A stretch of 64,000 bases of DNA. It comes from Schistocerca nitens. Lineage: Eukaryota; Arthropoda; Insecta; Orthoptera; Acrididae. Positions 56,460 through 64,000 of the stretch are shown here, piece after piece; within the stretch, counting starts at the first letter, position 1, and every line of letters begins with the position of its first letter. The stretch covers positions 121,592,561 to 121,656,560 of the forward strand of contig NC_064621.1 of the NCBI RefSeq assembly GCF_023898315.1. Direction: 5' to 3'. The notes below the pieces were generated by a model. It searched no databases. It saw only the letters and a program-made list of their open reading frames with translations, and was not told where the DNA came from. A program made the position numbers and the translations under genes.

Positions 56460-57360
56460 GTTCCTTGAGTAATACATTCAATTTGGAATGTGTGCTTAAT
56501 GAAAGGCTTCAGTCGACAATTATTGATCTACATGAAATAAAATCATCAACTTCTGATCAGTTTGCGTTAGGACGTTCAAACTGCGCGGTTGGCTGCGGGA
56601 CATAATGGGAATTAGTATGCGCATGCATGGTTTGGTTTAGCGATGAAGCCCACTTTCATTTGGATGGTTTCGTCAGTAAGCAAAATTGGCGTTTTTGGGG
56701 GACTGAGAATCTGCTTTTCGCTATCGAGAAGTCTCTTCACCCTCAGTGAATGGGTGACTGTGTGGTGTGCAATATCCAGCCATGGAATAATCTGTGTGAT
56801 ATTCCTTAATGGCACAGTGATTACCGAACAGTATGTGAAGGTTTTGGAAGATTATTTCATCCTCATTATCCAAAGTTACACTGATTTCAACAAAATCTTG
56901 TTCATGCAATATGGAGCTCAATCCCATCGAAGCAGGAGTGTGTTTGATGTTCTGGAGGAGCACTTTGGGGACCTGGGGACCGCATTCCGGCTCTGGGGCA
57001 CCCAGAGGCTACTGGCATGGGCTTCAGTAGGGCACCATATTCTCTGGATCTGAACACGTGTGACTCCTTTTTGTGACGCTATATTAAGACAAGGTGTACA
57101 GCAATAATCTCAAAACCACAACTGAGCTGAAAATAGCCATTCAGGAGGTCATCAAAAGCACCTCTATTCAGACACTTCAGCAGATCACACAGAATTTCGC
57201 TATTTGTCTCGCCACATCATCGCCAATGATGGCAGGAATATCTAACATATCGTAACATAAATCCGAATAGCCGTAGTGATGTTTATATATTGAATTAAGT
57301 GTGTGCACACTGTAGTTCGTTAACTAATTTACATTTTTTCACGTAGTTCAATAACTGTCA
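56460..57360 (+). mobile_element. Tc3/mariner-like transposon relic
   Basis: From 56615 the frames read 'HAWFGLAMKPTFIWM' / 'SDEAHFHLDGFVSKQNWRFW', then 'VTVWCAISSHGIICVIFLNG', 'VKVLEDYFILIIQSYTDFNK', 'FMQYGAQSHRSRSVFDVLEE' (second Asp replaced by Tyr) and 'PYSLDLNTCDSFL'. The right end 'CACGTAGTTCAATAACTGTC' plus ACCTTG resembles the terminal repeat of this group. The left terminus was not found. The right end is only about 60 bases before FKBP exon 4. Confidence 0.78.
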
Positions 57361-57418
57361 CCTTGTATTGTTAATAGTTAAATTTGGTCTGTTTTTATCT
57401 GTTGTTATTCTGTTGCAG

Positions 57419-57526
57419 AAACCCCCCAGAAAAATGATGTTAAAGCCATCAAACAAGAAAAGCGGAAGAGTGTAGGGCATACTCCAGGAAAACCAGCACT
57501 GAAGAAGAGCAAAATGGAAAGTGAAG
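57419..57526 (+). CDS. Fkbp39: FK506-binding nuclear protein, coding exon 4 (basic TP-motif linker)
   Basis: The acceptor is TTATTCTGTTGCAG and the donor GTACAC (57527). The 108-base exon joins exon 3 in phase 1 to read 'ETPQKNDVKAIKQEKRKS' then 'VGHTPGKPALKKSKMESE'. It is Lys-rich, as in the linker of FKBP39/46, and has a plausible bipartite nuclear signal ('KQEKRKS', 'KKSK'). Two TPxK motifs could be proline-directed kinase sites; that is inference. The exon sits 29.4 kb downstream of exon 3, directly after a decayed Tc3/mariner-like copy. Its identity rests on open frame, splice sites, phase and repetition of the ETPQK motif in exon 6. Confidence 0.9.
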
Positions 57527-57637
57527 GTACACAATTCCATAGAGCTTATGGGTGACGTTTTCTCCTATCAGGACACTGTTTTTAAGGTGTTGATTTTAAA
57601 ACTTCATAGTAGTTGGCCAGAAGAAAGTAAAACACTA

Positions 57638-59425
57638 GACTCGTGCAAATTCGGCCTCTCAATAGTCAGGCGCAGATCCAAAAACGCATGCCACAGTGAA
57701 TTATCGTGTGCAACAATGCTTAGTTAAACAATACTTTACATACTGTATTTGAAATTGTAGCTTTGTTTGCAGTTCGGAATCATGTCTTCTAAATGGAAAC
57801 AAGTTACGCTAGACCTCGAGCAGAAAATCGAAATTTTAGATAAGTTAAATCGAAGTTCTTAGCAGAAAGTCATTGCTGAGGAGTTCAATCTTGGATGAGC
57901 AACTATTTATGACATCAGAAAGAAAGATAGTGATATTCAACGGTACTCACGAACAACTTGGCAGTAGAAACTTGGTTGCAGTGAGCGAAGGTTGACTATC
58001 AAACTGGGAAAAAAGAACATCGCAATCAGCAGCTGACAGTCACCTAAAGATAAGAATGCTGATAAGTTTGTAAGCAAGATATGGAAGATAGTACAGGAAG
58101 AAGATTTAACTGCTAATGCCTTGTATAATACTGATGAAACAGGACACTTAAAAGATGCATCCTTCAAAAACAGTAGCTGCTAAGAACTAGAAGGGAGCTC
58201 ATGACTACAAGCAACAGAAACCGCATGTAACATTAATGGCGTGTTGTAATGCAAATGGTAGGCATCAACTACTGCTTATGATGTTTGGAAAATCCCAGCA
58301 TCCACTTTGTTTCCAACACACTGACATAAAGGCTCTACCAGTCCAGTATTGCGCTCAGAAGAAAGCGTGGATTGACAGACAAATAGTCTCTTGTAGGTTC
58401 CATGAGACGTTTGTATCAGCAGTGAGAAAAGAGCTAAAGAAGAAAGAGCTTCCAGTGAAAGCTATCCTTATAATTGACAATGCTCCCAGTCATCCTTCAG
58501 ATGTTTCTCTAAAGTCTGATGGTATACAAGCACTCTTTCTCCCACCCTATGTGACAGCTCTAATTCAGCCCATGGACCAGGGAATTTTGGAATCAAACTT
58601 CATTATTGACATTCACTTCTCGTCTCCTTGCTGAACGAAAGTGAAAAATACACTATCAAGGCTATGCTGAAGGTGTGGAAAGCAATTAACATAAGTGATG
58701 GTGTTTTCCAAGCAACCGAAGCATGGGATAAAGTGGAGAGTGCTATCATAATGAACAGCTGGAGAAGATTGTGGCCATCCATTGATGCCAAGTTGGATCC
58801 AGTAGTGAGTGACAGTGATGAGGCAGTCAATTCGGAATTATCAATTACTTTGTACAGATATGTTCCACAACCTTCCAGGAGGAAAAGAAATTGATGATGA
58901 AGATGTTACTAAGTGGCTTAATGAGGAATGTAATACGAACCAAACTTCAACAGATGAAGAAATAATCAAAAGTGCGCAAGAAAGTAATGATGAAAGTGAT
59001 GGAGAGGACACAGGTGTAGAGTATGAAGATTTCTCACACTGCTGGTGCTGAAGCTGCCGAGGTCTTCCTGGAGTACATTATGCAGTACCGATGTAATGCT
59101 TGTAAAGTGGTTGCGTGATAAAGCATGCCACCATCGCGTATCATCATTGCGACAGTTCAAAATTAGGGACATGTTTCATATTGAGTGATAAGACCGTATA
59201 ATTGTGTACAGTGGACACTCAGGGACTAAGTTTTCTTTGAAAATTAATGTATTTTTGCATTTAGTAAAGTGTATCCTGTTTTAAAAGTGTATACTTTGGT
59301 TTGATGAAATACAGTACACTATATCCTGTATGTTTTCAAAATAAATTTCACAGACACTCAATAATTTGGCACTTGTGCTAATCTGGCACCCATGTGTGCC
59401 AGGAATGGCCGAATTAGCGAGAGTC
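57638..59425 (+). mobile_element. pogo/Tigger-type element in intron 4, complete ends
   Basis: Inverted ends 'GACTCGTGCAAATTCGGCC' and complement of 'GGCCGAATTAGCGAGAGTC', each bordered by TA (57636-57637, 59426-59427). The transposase starts 'MSSKWKQVTLDLEQKIEILD' (57783), a CENP-B-type HTH, and continues in broken frames: 'KAILIIDNAPSHPSDVSL' (58457), 'ALFLPPYVTALIQPMDQGIL' (58530), 'KYTIKAMLKVWKAINISDGV' (58645) and the end 'GGKEIDDEDVTKWLNEEC'. The catalytic 'IDNAPSHP' Asp is present. It fills most of intron 4. Confidence 0.92.
58236..58894 (+). pseudogene. pogo/Tigger transposase core
   Basis: Two open stretches, 58236-58634 and 58628-58894, with a frameshift at the junction, cover the last two thirds of the DDE domain: 'HQLLLMMFGKSQHPLCFQHT', 'IDRQIVSCRFHETFVSAVRK', 'IIDNAPSHPSDVSLKSDGI', 'LIQPMDQGILES'. 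The DNA-binding N-terminus is separated by stops. The copy cannot make a full transposase. Confidence 0.87.
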
Positions 59426-59679
59426 TAGTTTATATGAAATTGAAGTGTGATATGTATGCTGGAAGGAATGAATAGTATGTCTAATTTCTGTTTCAGGAAA
59501 AATATTGTCAGTGACAGGTGATTGCATATTGTCTCTACTCAGAACTTTGGTCTCAATTAGCTTGTATTTTTTACTTTCTATTTTGGATTTTCCTTTTGGC
59601 ATTGAGATGCTAATGTTGCATTATATGAAGGCATTTTTGAGTGTTTTGCATTGATAAACAGTAGATTGTCTCGTTTTAG

Positions 59680-59820
59680 ATGAAGACGATGGTGATGACG
59701 ATGATGACAGTGATCTCGAAAGCTTGGGAGACAGTGATGAGGAAATGGAAGTAGAAAGTGGTGAAGAGGATGAAGATGATGACGATGATGGGGAAGAGGA
59801 AGAAGATGACTCAGACGAAG
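59680..59820 (+). CDS. Fkbp39: FK506-binding nuclear protein, coding exon 5 (acidic tract B)
   Basis: The acceptor TGTCTCGTTTTAG is followed by 141 bases that end at donor GTAAGT (59821). The product is nearly all Asp, Glu and Ser, for example 'DEDDGDDDDDDSDLESLG' and 'ESGEEDEDDDDDGEEEED'. Long acidic tracts between the nucleoplasmin-like and isomerase domains are characteristic of this family. Several Ser followed by acidic residues are casein kinase 2-like sites by motif only. It is phase 1 at both ends. Confidence 0.93.
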
Positions 59821-60154
59821 GTAAGTCAGGTTGCTCATGAAGTGTGGGCTGTCACAGCCTTGGTGATTTTTATGAGCATTAGACTGTGGTGTAGGTGTAT
59901 TTCTTTGCCTAACTTCCAGTGATGTCTCCAGTAGTGGTAGACAATGCATTAGACAGAAAAATATACTTTGGGCTATGGCCCAATGACCATAAAACAAAGT
60001 TCACCAAACCCAGGTTGTTGTTAATAAAACAAACTGTGAACTTAACATTAGTCATAAGTAGTGAATGCTGGAATGTGGCAAGTATCTTACTTATTCAGTG
60101 CGATAACAACTTTGTGTCAAATAAGAAACTCTAGACAGTCAATCTTTAAAATGT

Positions 60155-61255
60155 GAGAATGATTCAAAAAGTATCAGCAAACTACTTTTTGTGAAGCATA
60201 TATATCACACATATGGACAAGGTGTCATTTTTCAACATAACTACCCCCTTTTCGATACACTTCTCATACAATTGCACCGACGTTCCTATTCCATTCGAAT
60301 AAAAGGTTTTTGGTTGTGCCCAATGCAATGAGTGCACCACTTTTTTAACCTCATCATAAGTTTACAATTGTTGTCCTCTGAGAGCGTCCTTCAGGAGCCC
60401 AAACATTTAGTAATCTGAAGGAGCGAGATCAGGGCTGTATGGGGAATGCAATACAGCCTGAAGTCTCTCCAAATGACAGAGTTGCAGCCATGGTGTGGGG
60501 GCATGCATTGTCGTGAAGGGTAAGAGCGCCTCTATTGTGATGGCTCCATATTGCTAGCTTTAGCTCATTCTGCAACATGGTGCTGTACTTGGCACTGTTC
60601 ACTTTTTTGCCCCTTTGCCAATAGTGGCCCAAAATCAGCCTGTTCATATCCCAGAAGAGGGTGAAAAGGACCTTTCTGGCAGAGGGCTGGAGATGTTGCC
60701 ATTCTGAAGACATTCTTTAGCTTCCTGGTTCATAGTGATGGACCCAGGTTTCATCTCCTGTGACAATACGGGTCAGAAAGTTGTATCCTTCAGCATTATA
60801 TTGTGCAAGAAATCATGTGGCAGCATGAACATGTCATCTTTTGTTCACCAGCAATCATCCTATGCATGCATTGGGCACACAAACAAAACGGTACTTGAGA
60901 ACCTCACTAATAACAGTAAGAGCAGATCTGCCATTGGTACTCAGTTCCTAGGCTAAAATTTCTAAAGAAATTTGCCAGTTCTCATGAATAATGGTGTCAA
61001 TATGTCCCACATTCTCATCAGTAACGGCCGTGCTGCGACAACCAAAGCTTTGGTCATCTGTGGCGGACTTACGTCCACTTTTAAAGGCATTTACCCATTC
61101 TTACACTCTTCTCCCACTAATGCAGTTATCTCCATCTTTCCAACACCCCTGTATGGATTTGTCAAGATTTTACACCATCTGACCTCAAAAATCATATTGC
61201 TGCTCATTGTTATATGATGCGCACAGCTATGAACGCAGCCACTTTGTTCAAACTG
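60155..61255 (-). mobile_element. mariner element relic in intron 5
   Basis: On the minus strand: 'RIVTGDETWVHHYEPGS' type residues at 60765-60730 (first catalytic Asp present), then 'SARKVLFTLFWDMNRLILGH', 'LKLAIWSHHNRGALTLHDNA' with CPHTMA (second Asp present) in the frame 60713-60429, and a decayed end. The left end 'GATTCAAAAAGTATCAGCAA' would be the terminal repeat; its partner near 61250 is too decayed to confirm. N-terminal HTH pieces lie at 61100-60800. Confidence 0.78.
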
Positions 61256-61552
61256 CCTTTCCCAATCAGCTTGTCATACCACCTGTTGTTGGCATATATG
61301 CCAGAACCTTCTCAAAACATGCAGCTTCACTTCCCAGTAGTTTCAAATGCCTGACATGTTAACTGCATTCAGTATTGATAGTTTGCTGCTAATTTCTGAA
61401 TTGGCCTCTTATAAGAATTGATACAGTGATTTTGTGAGATAATAAATTAATACAGTCACTAACAGTACAGCTTTTTTGGATAACATTTCAGCCTTTATCA
61501 TAAGATTGTTCATGTTTGATGCTTCACAAATTTGATTAAAATTGTCTTTTAG

Positions 61553-61719
61553 TTGAAGAAGAAACTCCTCAGAAACAGCAACTTCAAGGAAAGAACAAAG
61601 AGAAACAGCAGAGTGCGCAAAAACAGAATAAACAAGTGAATACTCCAAATGAAATGAAAAAGAAAAAGGGTAAAGGTCCTGATGCTGTAACTCCCAACAC
61701 TCCAATAGTTCAGGCAAAC
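61553..61719 (+). CDS. Fkbp39: FK506-binding nuclear protein, coding exon 6 (Lys/Gln-rich linker)
   Basis: The acceptor TTGTCTTTTAG begins a 167-base exon with donor GTGAGT at 61720. It reads 'VEEETPQKQQLQGKNKEK', a Gln/Lys run, then 'NEMKKKKGKGPDAVTPNT' and PIVQAN. The basic cluster KKKKGKG is a likely nuclear or nucleolar signal. Entry is phase 1 and exit phase 0, the only phase change in the visible gene. It repeats the ETPQK motif of exon 4, which supports both exons as parts of one protein. Confidence 0.93.
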
Positions 61720-62041
61720 GTGAGTGTTTGTGCTGGTTGAGTTTTTAATAATTGTAGTGTGGTTTTTTTGTGCTGTAAAAAAAAAAATTTGTATGTTCCA
61801 TAAGAGGCAAGGGGAAAATGTGAAAATTGACTGAAATAGGTTCGCCAATTTGTTGGTCGTAGAAGTGAAATATGTATGATTTAAATTTTTTATTTGCTTA
61901 AATTGTTAGAAATAAATATTAGGCAGGTTAAAGAGCAACTTGCTATTTAGCATTAGCATTTATATTTATTGTTGAGGAACATTTAAAATAAACAAATATT
62001 ATAGTTCATGTAATACTAACAGGCATATGACTTTTTAACAG

Positions 62042-62239
62042 GGCACTCCAGAAACACAATCAGCAAAGAAAAATAAGAAGAAAGGTGGTGAAACTCCTGG
62101 AGACAAAAGTGGGCAAACTCCAAAGCAAGCTCAAACTGGTTCACCTGCTCATACACCACAGAAGAAAATCCTGGAAGGTGGAGTGGCTGTAGAAGATACC
62201 GTAATTGGCTCTGGTCAAGTTGCAAAGCCCGGAAGATTT
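62042..62239 (+). CDS. Fkbp39: FK506-binding nuclear protein, coding exon 7 (linker and start of PPIase domain)
   Basis: A 322-bp intron ends at TTTTTAACAG, and the 198-base exon ends at donor GTATGT (62240). It begins GTPETQSAKKNKKKGG, continues through TP motifs ('ETPGDK', 'QTPKQ', 'HTPQK'), and ends 'ILEGGVAVEDTVIGSGQ' then VAKPGRF. That last part aligns with the opening of the FKBP domain in Drosophila FKBP39 ('TITGGVKIVDQVVGKG' then EEAKQGKR). The remaining isomerase domain, with the FK506-binding and catalytic residues, must lie beyond position 64000, since no matching exon is visible in 62240-64000. Confidence 0.95.
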
Positions 62240-62440
62240 GTATGTTGACATTTCAGTTATGTTTTTATATTTTTCTTGAGGGGTATATTTTCTCAATAGT
62301 GAATGTGTATGGAATTGCAAATACAGAATAAGAAAATTCAGGAAGGACCATTAATTCGGCATTAAGTGAATACCTAACCACGTCGTTTATTTTCAGAAGG
62401 AATCAAGTCCTGTATGCGGTCATCTTTGTGACTCGTTTTA

Positions 62441-63620
62441 GTGATGTTTCTTCTGCAGCTTGGCATCAGAATGAGTGAAGTTATGCGGAACAGATTTTAC
62501 CATCTTTTAAGTGAATCAGTGATTAAGAAAGAGGACAATAATTTTTATGTAACTGCTGAGCAATATAATTTTCTGTTAAATGAACTGAAAAATGCAAAAA
62601 TCATTTCCAATAAAAAAAAATCTGTTCACTATGGACATTTGAAATATGATGTTCTCAACAGTGGAGGTGGAGAGAAACTCGTAACACCTATGTCTGCTGG
62701 GAAAGAAGAAATTCTTTATTACATTTGTTTTGATGAACTGTTTGACGTAGTACACGAAACCCACATTTCTATAGGCCATGGGGGCCGAACACAGATGATT
62801 GGAGGATTGTGGAAGGAGGATCGTAAGTACAAGAACGTGACTTGAATCAATCGTTCCTTATTTGAGATTATGTGAACCATTGAAAAGGGGCGTTGTAGTG
62901 AAATCTATCGTACATAGTGAAATGAATTCATGATGCCAAATATCGACATGAAAGCCAACCCAGACAGTAAGTCAAAGTTCATACTTGCATACCAAGATCA
63001 TTCGACAACATTTGTTATCATCCGCGCACTAACTTCGAAAAGGGCTGATGAAGTAGCATATCATCTTTTGGACATTTTTACGATCTTTGGTGCCCCCCAA
63101 GTATCCTTCATTCTGATAATGCTGGAGAGTTTTGTAACGAAGTCATTCAAAGTTTATGTGGGATGTTGAGTGATACAGAAATAGTCCATGGGAATCAGAG
63201 GCACAGTCAGTCTCGGGGATCAATCGGAAGAGCAAATAAAGATATTGAAAATATGTTATCAACTTGGATGGAAACAAATTAAACTTCAAAATGGTCTGAA
63301 GGGCTGAGGTTTGTGCAAGCAATGAAAAATGGCTTATCATGAAGGGATTAGATGTTCACCATATGAATCCATGTTTGGGGTTCCATTGAAAATGGGCATT
63401 GCGACCTCAGTTGTTCCACATGATTTAATAAAAAATATAAACACTGAAGAATACTTGGAAACAATGCTAAAACGCCACTTCCACGGACTTGCTGGAAATT
63501 GAAAATGACAGCCAAGGAATTGATGCCAGTGAATCAAGCACTGGAATAGAAGGAACATAGGTAGAAGGTGCAGTTGCATCAGGTGAGGAAGCACCAGAGA
63601 TACTTGATCTGATGACAGTT
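62441..63620 (+). pseudogene. Ginger2/KRBA2-like integrase relic in intron 7
   Basis: Starts near 'IRMSEVMRNRFYHLLSE'. It then has 'KYDVLNSGGGEKLVTPM', the H2C2-type region 'DELFDVVHETHISIGHGGRT', and, after a break near 62845, the integrase core 'NIDMKANPDSKSKFILAYQD' with HSTTF (first Asp), 'KRADEVAYHLLDIFTIFGAP', a frameshifted 'SDNAGEFCNEVIQSLCG' (second Asp), and 'RANKDIENMLSTWMETN' with 'WSEGLRFVQAMKNG'. This matches the YRHG/Ginger2-type integrase known in the KRBA2 gene. Many breaks; it lies in the same orientation as the FKBP gene. Confidence 0.82.
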
Positions 63621-64000
63621 AACAAATGTTATTTGAAATGCCACAGTAGTCAGCCTTGTTATAACAAAAATTAACATTCACAAGGTAACATTCTTACTAA
63701 AATTTTCACTGATATGGAATATTGCTCATTATCTCATTGGAATGCAATAATGTTTAAATTACGTAAATTTACAATATATACAGGTTATTTCAATGAATTG
63801 CCAAGCTGATTTTTTAATGAATATGGTTTTACCAGTTGGTATGGGTACATCCTAAGATTTATCAACGTCTCATGGTAAAAGTTCGAAATCTATGCATATA
63901 ATAATAAATTTCGGACTTTCACCACACTGTGATTGTAAGTCTTAGGTTTCACCACTTAATTTTAGGATTTACCAATCATCTTACTTTTACAGTAACATAC
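63621..64000. other. Intron 7 DNA to window edge
   Basis: No exon matching the expected next FKBP block (a V-Y-Y-x-G-x-L type strand) was found, and no element recognised. Confidence 0.45.

Noticed and set aside
1-64000. CRISPR array, bacterial operon or prophage
   Set aside because: No regularly spaced repeats; spliced gene, SINEs and LINEs show it is an animal genome.

Overview
The window is animal nuclear DNA, most likely from an orthopteran insect. A grasshopper or locust such as Schistocerca fits best, because several repeats (a tRNA-derived SINE with the tail AGTCCCATAGTGCTCAGAGC, a GT-bearing MITE, a Tc1 family, a 'GTTGGTAGAGCACTTGCCC' SINE) are ones I recognise from that group. That taxonomic call is from memory, not a search. 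It shows one host gene, large introns, and almost continuous mobile-element fossils. No bacterial genes, tRNA or rRNA genes, or CRISPR arrays were seen.

The host gene is on the + strand and encodes an FK506-binding nuclear protein (the FKBP39/FKBP46 type, Drosophila Fkbp39). Seven coding exons can be joined in frame with GT-AG introns: 4042-4051 (Met-Phe-Trp plus the first base of Gly), 27663-27914, 27994-28059, 57419-57526, 59680-59820, 61553-61719 and 62042-62239. Together they give 942 nt or 314 codons: an N-terminal nucleoplasmin-like domain, acidic tracts, Lys-rich TP-motif linkers, and the first strand of the C-terminal peptidyl-prolyl isomerase domain. The rest of that domain lies beyond the right edge. 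Introns 1 and 3 are about 23.6 and 29.4 kb and are packed with transposons; introns 2 and 6 are short (79 and 322 bp) and clean.

Upstream of the gene (1-4041) are a minus-strand hAT remnant, a mariner with TIRs and TA target duplication, and a SINE. Intron 1 holds a minus-strand CR1-like LINE (SGNH-esterase ORF1, endonuclease, RT) split by a nearly full-length I-superfamily LINE (8033-13970), a Tc1 relic, an element with ~440-bp inverted repeats split by a second I-type LINE (17113-21154), a mariner split by a SINE, and a Penelope relic. Intron 3 holds a Tigger, a Tc1 split by a SINE, a Mutator-like transposase relic, a fold-back SINE dimer, an RTE relic, and a nested block: an old LINE relic, in it an I-type LINE (40851-51344), and in that a piggyBac and an RTE. 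A MITE, another LINE relic and a Tc3/mariner relic follow. Introns 4, 5 and 7 carry a pogo/Tigger, a mariner and a Ginger2/KRBA2-like integrase relic.

Every element ORF I could follow carries stops or frameshifts, so the mobile fraction looks inactive. The host exons are open and splice-consistent. The value of the window lies in the gene model across giant introns and in a readable insertion order.
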